From Chenopodium formosanum (lineage: Eukaryota > Streptophyta > Magnoliopsida > Caryophyllales > Amaranthaceae): a stretch of DNA of 64,000 nucleotides. Shown in pieces: positions 47,870 to 57,908 of this stretch. A program made the translations under genes and the position numbers. Numbering within the stretch: position 1 is the first letter of the stretch; every line of letters begins with the position of its first letter. The stretch covers positions 9,057,572 through 9,121,571 of the forward strand of contig CM044879.1 in assembly GCA_024500155.1 (NCBI GenBank), read 5' to 3'. The notes under the pieces are model-generated. The model worked only from the letters and a program-made list of their open reading frames with translations. It was not told the origin of the DNA and searched no databases.

Positions 47870-49595
47870 CACTACTACAAAACTTGGAAAAATGACCCCC
47901 AATTAAAGACCCGTTATTTAATTAACGGATCTGTTTGATATAAGAGATCCAATATTAATTATAACGGGTCTCTTATGTGTATTAGGGAAAAAAGAAGAAG
48001 AGATAAGAGACCCGTTCTCTACTTTTGAGGGTCTTACCCTTGCTCCCCCGACCTTTTTATCCCGTACTTTTTTTTTTTTATATTAATATATCCCTTATCA
48101 AGTCATTCACCCATTCTCTCCTCTGATCTTAAAAACCTCCGCCCAAACCAAGCCCAACCCCAAAATAAATCCCTCATCCTCTCACTCCGCCGTCACTTGC
48201 TCTTCCCTTCTCCATTAAATCAAAACATTGCAATGGTAAATAGGGGCTCTTTCTCTCCCCTCAATTTGCTTACTTTTCATCCTTACATTTTTCTGAAGTT
48301 CAAGAAATCATCTAGTTAACGGGAGATGTGGAAAAATAAACAACATAAACCATCATCAATCGCATTCAACTTTTCCCAATATCGAACCCTATTCAACGTA
48401 TACTTCAGTTTTTCAATGGCATAAAGAAGTTCAACCTCTTATGCTAATAGATCTGGAAATAGGAAGAATTGTTGTCTTAAATGATGAGCGGAATTCCTAT
48501 CAAAATTGAGGTAATCGATCTATAGATTGATATTTTTTTTATTTTTATTATTATTATTGAATGTGTTTTCAAATAATTTTTCTAGTAGAATTCTTAATTA
48601 CAACTACCCATTTTCGTTTTGGCTGAAGTCCCCTTTTCGGATCTCGCCTTTGGGTAATTTTGGTTGATTAATGGAGGTTCGGCCGAGATGATGTTGCGGG
48701 TAGTTCATTCACTTTAACAATGCGTAGTTGCAGGTGTTATTCTACATTGTCTTATTATGCTCATGGGTATATGTTGTTTATAAGTATAATAGAGTTTTGG
48801 TTGTAGTGTAGTGTTATCTCAATGAATAAATGTTACTCCGTACATAATTAATTAGCTTTTTTTATTTTTCTTATTTTTGTTGGATCAATATAATTATATG
48901 AGTACTATAGCTTTTATATAATTTCATTAAGAGCAATTTCACTTTTTTTAATTTTTTTTTGTCAGATTTGCGTGATTTCGTCTTAAGAAATGCTCAATCA
49001 AAAGGAGATGAAGATGGAGTATTCAAGTCTCTATTGATGTAACTATAATTGTAAATTTCAGTAAAATTCATTTTTTTTTTCTTTTTTCTGTTTCAATTTT
49101 ATGTTGGATAATTTCTTTTTGTATCACATCAATTATAATTTAATCTATTCATTCTATTGCTAATTTCTGTGGTCTTAAATTGTAACTTACAGTTTACATC
49201 ATCTGATTTATTCGCCAATTTTTATGCATACAAACAAAATTTTCAAAATTCAAATGTGAACCTGCCAAACCACAACAAATAAAAAGCAAAATTATTTTTT
49301 TTTAAAAAAGTTGGAGAATAAATAGACCTGTTATTTGACATACTAGGCCTGTTTGATACCACCAAACAGACCCCTTGCCTCAAATAACAGGTTTGTTTTT
49401 CTTCTAAATTATTAATTTCGTACCATATATAACAGACCCGCTATCACTTACCACGGGTCTCTTTGTCCTCAAAAACAGACGACCCCTCTATCGAACGGGT
49501 CTCTTTATCAAACACACCCCTGAGATAGAGACCCGTTGTGATGCGGTCTCTCAAACATATTTTAACGGGTCTCTTTGCCAATTTTTGTAGTAGTG
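47870..49595 (+). mobile_element. CACTA element 5, 1.7 kb, nested
   Basis: Starts CACTACTACAAAACTTGG and ends CAATTTTTGTAGTAGTG. The flanking triplets are GGA and GAA, one mismatch from a perfect target duplication. Subterminal AGACCCGTT/AACGGGTCT motifs are the same as in element 4. The interior has a short CT-rich leader-like tract (48115-48240) and no transposase. Confidence 0.9.
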
Positions 49596-49846
49596 GAATG
49601 GGCGGCAAGAGGTGTGGAGGGTGCGCCGAGGGCTGACGAAGCCCGTCCACGTTGTGGGTGGCGGTGGGGTGGCTCGTGGTGGCTTGAAAATGTGAAGAAA
49701 GGGATGTGTGGTGGTGGTGGTGGTGATTCCCCTTAGTTTTTTGAAAACCAAACAACATTTTACTTGGAAAGGGTTTCATTCCATTCTTCTACATTCCCTT
49801 TGTTCATTCCATTCTGATTCCCCCGCGCGAACCAAACGGTCCCTAA

Positions 49847-50101
49847 AAGTCTTAAAACCTTTGCCTGGAAAAGCCTACTGGGATACAAACCACGACCAAA
49901 AAGAAAAAGTGTAGATGCAAATACATTATTTTCCCACTATATTATACTCCGTAATTCTCATATATATGACGCATACCAATGTCATTTACTTCCTCCATTT
50001 TTTTTGGGTCAGGTACCCGACTCGATTAAAAATAAGTATAGCGGGTCGGGTCATGGGCCGCCTTATGTAGCTAGATGGGTACCCGCTGACCCGTCAAGCC
50101 C

Positions 50102-50104
<3 letters not shown>
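49847..50104. other. Spacer with GGGTACCCG-rich tract
   Basis: No gene. A GACCCG/GGGTACCCG-rich piece (50010-50100) resembles pieces at about 51940-52060 and 61300-61470, so it may be part of a dispersed repeat. Confidence 0.4.

Positions 50105-50146
<42 letters not shown>
50105..50146. repeat. (TA)n microsatellite
   Basis: About twenty TA units. It may be the tail or target of the adjacent SINE. Confidence 0.9.
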
Positions 50147-50148
<2 letters not shown>

Positions 50149-50263
50149 ATAATTTCTTTTTCTTTTGGTGTTAGAGAGCCACAAGTGCGGGGGTGAGAAT
50201 CGATCCTAGGATCTCCTGGAACCGGGAGGAAAACTCTAACCACTTGAGCTATGTCTCACTCTC
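50147..50263 (-). mobile_element. tRNA-derived SINE
   Basis: On the minus strand there is a good pol III box A, TAGCTCAAGTGGTTAGAG (50234-50251), then a box B-like GGATCGATTCTC (50195-50206), spaced about 30 bp apart as in a tRNA head. The body after it (CTTGTGGCTCTCTAAC ...) is not a tRNA, and the unit ends in A/T-rich sequence. No acceptor stem pairs with a 3' end, so this is a SINE, not a tRNA gene. Limits are approximate. Confidence 0.7.
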
Positions 50264-50664
50264 ATATATTATAAATATATATGCTGCAAGTAGGATTTTA
50301 TGTTCCTTCAAACCTCTGGCAGCCACCATCAGTCTCTCTCTCATTCCCTTTCTCAATTCTTACACTCTAAAAACTTAAAAAGCTCCTCTCATAATTTATT
50401 AAAAATAATCCTAAATCAACCACATAATGAAATCAAAATTTTGAATACCCCATAAAGAAAGAAAATGTAAGAACAAAACACACTCTTTATTGTTCGCCGC
50501 GGCAGAGTGGGAGATGGCACGGAAGCACGGCGAAGAAAATGGTGGCCCGACGATTGTGGTGCGACGGAGGAGAAGAAATAAATCTTGAGGGTAGCCGATG
50601 ATTTAGGTTCTTGAAGATGGGTTTGAGATCTTTCATATAATTTTCCCATTATTTAGAATTAAAA
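50264..50664. other. Spacer between SINE and Mutator-like MITE
   Basis: No gene supported. A minus-strand frame at 50416-50649 has no recognisable motif. Confidence 0.4.
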
Positions 50665-51630
50665 GGAAAATTTAACTTTTACCACCTTCAAATAACAACA
50701 TAATTGAATTTACCACCTCAAAAAAAAAAAAAAAAAAAATTACTTTACCACCACAGAAAAAAATAAAAATTTAGTTTTACCACCAATCACCTCCAACTAA
50801 CGGATTCCGTCCATAAATCCGTTAGTGGGGCCTACTTTGCACACGTGCCACCAGATTATTGGGTATGTTTTAAAAAAAACAAAAATTTTTTTTTTAAAAA
50901 AATCCCCATCCATCAACCGGTGGTTGCTGCCACCGTCGGGACCCCCACCGCCGTACTAGCTACGACCAGCCCCACCACCTAACCGCTACGACCAGCCCCC
51001 GCTACCTTACCGCCACGACCAACCCCACCACCTAACCGCTACCACCGCACCGCACAGCCACAACCATCGCACCGATTTCGACCCCCTTTCCACCACTTTC
51101 CGACCTATAAACCCTAGCCACCACCTAACCGCTACGACCAACCCCACCACCTAACCGCTACTACCGCACCGCACAGCCACAGCCATCGCACCGATTTCGA
51201 CCTCCTTTCCACCAATTTCCGACCTCAAAACCTTAGTCACCAAATTCCGACCACCCATAAAGCCCCTCCTAATTCCGACCACTCTTAAAACCCTAGCCAC
51301 CACCAAATTCCACACTCCTAAAACCCTAGCCACCACCTTATTCCGACCACCTCCCTAACCCACACACCAAATTCCGGCCCCTCCTTAGTCCCACACGAAA
51401 TTCAGACCAACCGAGGTGTTTGACATGGAAGATTGGGGAAGATGAAGAAGAAACGTCAAAAAGCTAGGTCGGCCTAACTAACGGATTCATGGACAACATC
51501 CGTTAGTTGGTGGTAAAATCGATTTTTTGGAAATTTTGTTGGTGGTAAAGTAAATCTTTTGTTTATTTGTTTTTGGAGGTGGTAAATTTAATTAAGTGGT
51601 TATTTGAAGGTGGTAAAAGTCAAAATTTCC
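50665..51630. mobile_element. Long-TIR Mutator-like MITE, 966 bp
   Basis: The ends are inverted over about 130 bp, with GGAAAATTTAACTTTTACC at the left and GGTAAAAGTCAAAATTTCC at the right, then TACCACC and ATCCGTTAG blocks. Flanks GAATTAAAA (50656-50664) and GAATTATAA (51631-51639) form a 9-bp target duplication with one mismatch. The middle is a C-rich, tandemly repeated filler with no intact ORF. Confidence 0.85.
51016..51253. repeat. 119-bp tandem duplication inside the MITE
   Basis: CGACCAACCCCACCACCTAA followed by GCACCGCACAGCCAC and CCGATTTCGACC recurs 119 bp later (51016 and 51135). Shorter TAACCGCTACGACC units precede it. Confidence 0.8.
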
Positions 51631-52074
51631 GAATTATAATTCTTGATTTTGGCCATTAAAGTTAAGAACTTGAATAGACAAAATTTTGAATGAAGGTATG
51701 GAAATTCATGCATTGTATGTAAAAATATGATAGATCGTTAAGCAACCAAAAAGAACTTTGCTCATAGAATCATAGATCTATCATGTGATAATTAAAGTAC
51801 TTGATTGTAAATTTTGGATTTTAGTATAGTTTGGTACTTGATAATTGTTGGTTGAAGTGGAAGATTGTAAATGGTTGATTCATTTTGTTTTGATTGATTA
51901 AATTTTTATTTAAAAAAAAATGTTGGAGCAAATAAATTCGGGTACCCATGTCTTGACCCCAACACGAGAAAATCGGGTACCCAAAACGCGTGTACCTTGG
52001 TTTCTCGGGTCAGGACATGGGCCGAGCTTTGAACTACTCAAAAATCTGGGTATCCGGATTTAACCACCCCTATA

Positions 52075-52480
52075 TTCCGGTGCTGTTTTTCCCCTCTAAA
52101 ACTCCCCTTCTCTTTTTAAATTTTTTTTCCGTTAAAATTTGATTCTATAATAATAATTCCAAATATTTTATGTTATCTTTATTATGAAAACATTTGTTTT
52201 TGTCAATATTTGATTTTGATCCTATAATAATATCATTCAAATCAATCAATAACCTAAATACTAAAACAGACACCGGGAATGACACATGTCACATTTCGGT
52301 GCTGTTTTTTCTCTACAAAACTCTCCTTATCCTTTTAACCTTTTTTTTTTTATTAACATTTGATTCTATAATATATAATATAATTTCTTATATTATGTTG
52401 TCTTTATGACAACTTTTTTTGTTAATATTTGATTTTGATTCAATAATAATACCATTCTAAATATTTTATATATATTGTCT
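52075..52480. repeat. 219-bp imperfect tandem duplication
   Basis: CGGTGCTGTTTTTCCCCTCTAAA-like sequence starts at 52078 and again at 52297, and the T-rich downstream parts align with indels. Confidence 0.65.
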
Positions 52481-52751
52481 TTATGACAAATATAATTCTT
52501 ATATTTTATTTGGTGTTCATAATTTTTTAATACACATTTATCTAAATAATTATTCCAAATCATTTTTAATTGTCTTTCAAATGGAGTATTATTAAATTTT
52601 GTCAAAAAAAGTAATAATAAATTGATTCATATAATAGATGTTAAAGAAATTATTTTAAAAAAAACACTTTATTGGATTGAAAAAAATCAACGTTAATTCA
52701 TTTTTCTTTTTTATGACTTTTTTAGGCTCTACTGCTTCTTTTAGACATTAT

Positions 52752-52794
52752 AATTCAAATTGCTATCGTCCAAAAAAAATAAAATTCAAATTGC
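52752..52794 (+). repeat. Tiny A-rich insertion with 12-bp flanking repeats
   Basis: AATTCAAATTGC at 52752-52763 and 52783-52794 brackets TATCGTCC plus an A run. It matches the other tiny insertions in layout and lies about 120 bp before the CRK start codon. Confidence 0.65.
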
Positions 52795-52909
52795 CAAAAG
52801 TCAAAAGTAAGACCACACTTTCGATCACCGCCACCACAAGCTCTAGCACGAATACTTTGAAAATTCAACGTCAATAGATTGAAAATATCCTACAACAACA
52901 ACGTTATTC

Positions 52910-55867
52910 ATGATGATTCAGTGTTTTTTTTTTCAACTCATCACCATGTTGTTCATCTTGTTTATGCTACTATCTTTGCTTGGTACCTCTACTGCTTCTT
53001 TTCCAATAACCATAAACATCAATGTATCCGACTGCTATAACTCGTCATTGTACGATCTTAATAGCACGTTCGAAACCAATTTCAATCAACTCTTGTCTAG
53101 TTTGGTATCTCGAGTTTCGAGTGCCAAAAATGGTTTGCTTAAGCACAAGCAAGGTCTAGACAATCAAGATCCTGTTTACGGCCTTGCCTTGTGTCGGGGT
53201 GACTTGTACCCCAACGAGTGTCATGACTGCATTCAAATGGCAAGTAACCAAATAAAAAAAAAGTGTCCAAGGGCAACACAAGCAATATTATGGAAGGAAC
53301 CTTGCATGATTCAATACTCTAACCAATCCTTTTTCTCTCTTTTACAAGAACAACCTTCGCAAGCATTATTCAATAGAAATAATGTCACAAACCAAGTACA
53401 AGATTGGATTACATTGATCAAGCATCAATTGGATGAGGTAACAGCGAACGCAGCTTCTAATACGTCGAGTAAGATGTACGACATGAATGAGGTATGGTAT
53501 TCACCTATGACTACGAATGTATTCACTATGGCTCAATGTACTCCCGACTTATCAACGGAGAATTGCACCAAGTGCTTCAGTACAGCTAGAGCTCAACTAA
53601 ATCAAATGAATCGCGTGGGAGGAATATTGCTGATGCCTAGTTGTATTCTTAGGTACGAGGCTTATCAGTTTACCCATATTTCAAATTCAACAAGTACCGT
53701 GACAAAAAATCGAGGTACGTTGTTCTTTAATTTTACACAGGCTAACTAGTTTGTTGGAGTGTTGTATAGGGCTTATTGTGCACCTATGGTTATGATCTAC
53801 TCCTTTTATTTCAAAATAATTGATACAATCAAATTTAACATACTTGTCAATGTATTCTTTAACTATTGATACTCTTTTAATTCCGTCCTTCCTCCACTCA
53901 CCCCTACCCCCGGACCCCCACCCAAGCCACCCACTGCACCTAATTGTTTGCCCCATATAGACGTACTTTACTTTATTAAGTTTTAAGTAAATGAAATTAA
54001 TAAAAGAGAACAATGGTAGATAGGACTTAAACTAAAGTGGTGGTCCTCCTTGTGTACATTCGTAATATATAGCAATCTTTCTGGAAAGCTTCAAAAGCAA
54101 AATGGGCTACACAAAGAGGGACCATTGGACCAAGTAGTTAACATTATAAAACTTTTTATTAATAATTATTTAAAATATTTTATACTTTGTATGATACTAC
54201 TTTTAATCTTGCAAGAATTAGTATATCCTCCATCTCATTATGCTATTCTTGTTTTGACTTTCATGTTTATTTATAATAATGTATTAAATTTTTTTATTAA
54301 AATTTAATATTTTAAAATCATATGTTGAGATGAATATAACAATATTTAACATGACTATATTTTTTTATTCCCTTATTAATTAATGAGAATATAAGGTAAA
54401 GTTTTCCATTAAATAAAGTCAAAATCTGAATCTAAAAAGAGACTGAAGTAGTATATGACTAGTGTAAAAAGTCAAAATGTTTCAAATTTTCCAAAGATGA
54501 GGAAGTACTATTTCTCAACTTTTGTAAAATCTTTGATTGCCATGCATATTAAACCAATTGAAATTACTGATGATTTTTATTTACTATACTTCTCAATCTG
54601 CAGAAAAGAAAGCATCATCAACAAAGAATATAGTGGTTGCAGTCATTGTACCAATTGTAGTTTTAGGAATAATAATTACCGCCGGCATTTGTTTCTTTAA
54701 AAAGAAAGCAAAGAAGCACTCTTCTCCCGATGTTAAAAATGGTAAGATCATTTTTAATCGTTTTCGTCACCATTCTTCTTATTTTCAAATTCATACTCAC
54801 TCCATTCTAATTTTTTTTAAAAAAAACAAAATACTTCTTCTGTTTTTAAATACTTGCTCCATTTTTCTATTTTCTGCTGTTTTTAAATACTTATTTCATT
54901 TTCTTATTTAGAAAGCTTTTACAATATTTAAGTCATTTTTTTTTTAATCTAATAGACCCAATATAAATCATATTTTATTAATTTCATATTATATTTCCTT
55001 CAATTTTCTCAAGTAGTTTTGCTTTAAACAATTTTGTTTTTTCCACCAACCCCACTACCTCTATATTTTATTAATTTCTCCAATTCTCCTAAAATATCAC
55101 GAATGGAGAAATGAAGCAAGTATTTAAAAATAGAGTGAGTACAAGTATAACAAATAATGATAATTGCTTCTCCTTATTATTCGTTTCCATTCCATTTTCT
55201 TTCCTAGAGTCGTACCAAACATGTATATTCACTATGTTTCAAATGGTCATTGCTTGTAATGAAGTATGTGAGATTTGTGTTATATATGTTGTTACAGTGC
55301 TAGGAGATTTGACAACTGTGGAATCCTTAATGTTCGATCTTAAGACACTTGAAGCTGCTACAAACAACTTTTCGAATAACCAAATACTTGGTCAAGGAGG
55401 CTTTGGTAGTGTCTATAAGGTAATCAATCGATTGTGACCTTCCTCTAAAACAAGTTTTCATTTTTCTTATTTTGTTAAAGTAACCATCAATTTGATCGAA
55501 ATGAAAACGAACATACTTTATATATTTTTGTAAGGAAAGTCATGAAGATTAGTGAAGGAGACAAGATTCAATAATAGTCGTCTCTGTTACTGGTCTTTTT
55601 TTGTTAATTAATAAATTGTTAAGCCCATTAGCAAATCCGATCCTCATGTGAGTGAAAGTGTTGTCTCACATTATTGAAAGAGTGTAAAAGTGTTGGAAAG
55701 TGTATCCTACATTACAGAAAAGAGAAAGTTTCACTTTATAAGGCTAATGGGATACTCCCTTCATTGTGATATGGTTTTGAGGTAGAACTCCTTATTTGTA
55801 TAGTGTGGACATTTATGACGGGTGCAGCCCAAATTTGTTAATCATAAACCTAATATGTTTTTAAGTA

Positions 55868-55901
<34 letters not shown>

Positions 55902-57877
55902 TTCCATTCGTATGAGTCTTTCTCTGTTACTTTGTGAGGTTTATTCTACTAGATTTTCAACAATAAGAACTTATATCAAATCATCATTGTTTATATTTCT
56001 ACTGTGATACATTTTTATTTTGATATATGATTGCCTTTATCGTAGGGAACTTTGGCGAATGGACAAGAAATAGCAGTTAAAAGGCTATCAAAGATTTCAG
56101 GGCAAGGAGTGGAAGAATTTAAGAACGAAGTGGTGTTAATTGCCAATCTTCAACATAGAAATCTGGTTAAACTTTTGGGATTTTGCTTGGCAGGAGAAGA
56201 GAAGTTACTTGTGTATGAATTTGTTCCAAACAAAAGCTTAAACTACTTCCTATTTGGTGAGTTCACTTTTGATTTATTGGTCTTGATGATTACAGATTAT
56301 AGAAACAAGCTAAATTAACTGTTAAATACGGGTCTGGGCCGCACCCGCAAATCAAGAGATAGAGCCCATTTCACAAGAACAAAGGAGGTTTCATCCTAAA
56401 ACCATATGGCAATAGGAGGAGTAGCCCCTTAACCTTATAAAGTGTTTAACTTTCTCTTCTTCAACCAACGTAGGACACCAACATGTGTTATTTGGTAGGA
56501 TATTATTCAACACTCCCCCTCACATCTAAGGTCTCTTTTAACTCAAGGATCACATGATCCAATTCAATTTGGCCCATATTACTTAATGCAAGGTCCCAAA
56601 CCATAAACCTGGCTCTGACAACATAATTAATGTTTTCCCCATTATTGCTAATTAGCGGATCTTTATTAGCCTGAATTTAAATTTTATTATCTTGTTGTGT
56701 AGCCAATTGTACGTACTATGTGATCTTTGAATGATCATAGTAACTACTCTATGGTTGAAACTTTACTTAGTCCTAATCTAATTAATAACACATTAATAAT
56801 TATTACTCTATGGTTGAAACTTTACTTAGTACTAATAATTATAGTTAATAACACATTAAAGATTATGTATCGTTCTTGGTAGATGCGCGAAAGCAAGGAG
56901 AACTTAATTGGTCTAAACGCTACGAAATTATAAGGGGCATTGCTAGGGGATTGCTTTACCTTCACGAAGACTCACGGCCAAGAATCATACACCGTGACCT
57001 AAAATCTGGAAATATTTTGCTAGATGCAAATATGAACCCAAAAATTGCAGATTTTGGTTTAGCAAGAATCTTCAAGGTTGAACAAACAGTGGATGACACT
57101 AGCAGAGTTGTTGGAACATAGTAAGTCTTTTTGTTCTATATATATGTCATTTTTGTTCGCGTCTTCCTCTATCAATTTGATTGTAACCACATTATTTAAT
57201 TTTAATCAACACTGTATACAAAATAACATATTTTCTTGTAGTGGTTATATGGCTCCAGAATATGCAATGCATGGGCAATTTTCCGTAAAATCAGATGTAT
57301 ACAGCTTTGGTGTGTTGGTTTTGGAGATTGTAAGTGGTAAGAAGATTAGTACAAAATTCCACCAGCAAGGCGATGGAGACCTCTTGTCCTATGTGAGTAT
57401 GAACACGAGTTAATTTTGTTTCCTAAGTTTAGAGTAATTTATACTCATATATTATGTTCAAAAATAAAAAAACATTACATATATAATTTGCCATAATAAA
57501 GCCGCAATTTAAATGTGTATTAGGCTTGGAGAAGTTTGAATGAAGAAAAACCCTTGGATTTCATGGACTCGACATTGAAGGATACTTACTTGAGTGTAGA
57601 TGTGTTGAGATGCATTCATCTAGGCTTATGGTGTGCACAAGAGAACACAAATGGTAGACCGACAATGTCAACAGTTGTTCATTTGCTCAACAACGATACA
57701 ACCATCAACACAATGCCAACACCACCACACCCTAGAATTTTTTACAATAGTAGTAGTACCGAATCATCTCTTTTGTCAAGATTAAGTGTACAATCAACGA
57801 CATCAACGAGCAATACTAGTGAGTCAAAACAATTGTCTAAAAATCAAATTACGATTAGTGAGATGCTTCCCAGGTGA
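52910..57877 (+). CDS. Cysteine-rich receptor-like kinase (CRK), 672 residues
   Basis: A plasma-membrane receptor kinase. Seven exons: 52910-53714, 54604-54741, 55298-55419, 56046-56256, 56883-57120, 57242-57392 and 57524-57877. All introns are GT-AG and phases agree. A signal peptide (LFILFMLLSLLG core) is followed by two DUF26 (Gnk2) domains, each with the C-x8-C-x2-C motif (CRGDLYPNECHDC and CTPDLSTENCTKC). Exon 2 encodes the membrane span (IVVAVIVPIVVLGIIITAG) and a basic stop-transfer. The kinase has GQGGFGSVYK, catalytic Lys in AVKRL, HRDLKSGN, DFGLAR and MAPEYA, so it should be active. Length and exon layout fit the CRK family, which acts in stress, ROS and defence signalling. A Mutator-like element sits 31 bp after the stop, and MITEs occupy introns 1 and 2. 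I start at the first of two adjacent ATGs. Confidence 0.95.
54226..54448. mobile_element. Probable Stowaway-like MITE in CRK intron 1
   Basis: TA then TCCTCCATCTCATT at the left; GAGACTGAAGTAG then TA at the right. TTTTGACTTTC and AAGTCAAAA pair inside. The terminal bases match only loosely. Confidence 0.5.
54834..55139. mobile_element. Stowaway-type MITE in CRK intron 2
   Basis: TA then CTTCTTCTGTTTTTAAATAC at the left; GTATTTAAAAATAGAGTGAG then TA at the right. The inverted repeats pair over about 40 bp (TTAAATACTTGCTCCATTT with its complement). It lies wholly in intron 2. Confidence 0.82.
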
Positions 57878-57908
57878 TTTACTCTGGCTAGTGAAGCCAT
57901 ACTTGATG

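Larger units (their letters stand above)
47184..49843. mobile_element. Harbinger-like foldback element hosting CACTA element 5
   Basis: The left end reads GGGGCCGTTTGGTT (47184) or, in the duplicated copy, GGGGCCATTTGGTT (47292). The right end reads AACCAAACGGTCCC at 49843. TAA lies immediately outside on each side (47181-47183 or 47289-47291, and 49844-49846). TIR type and 3-bp TAA target fit PIF/Harbinger-derived MITEs. Without the nested CACTA it would be about 0.83-0.93 kb. The arms are long inverted repeats meeting near 47744. Confidence 0.78.
51640..52909. other. AT-rich region upstream of the CRK gene
   Basis: No gene supported. It contains a ~219-bp imperfect tandem duplication (52075-52293 and 52294-about 52480; TCGGTGCTGTTTTT and TTGATTCTATAATA phrases) and one tiny A-rich insertion (52752-52794). 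The last 200 bp should hold the CRK promoter and leader; I see no clear TATA box. Confidence 0.5.

Noticed and set aside
50193..50252. A tRNA gene on the minus strand
   Set aside because: Box A and box B-like motifs are present, but there is no acceptor stem or proper 3' end, so a SINE head is the better reading.
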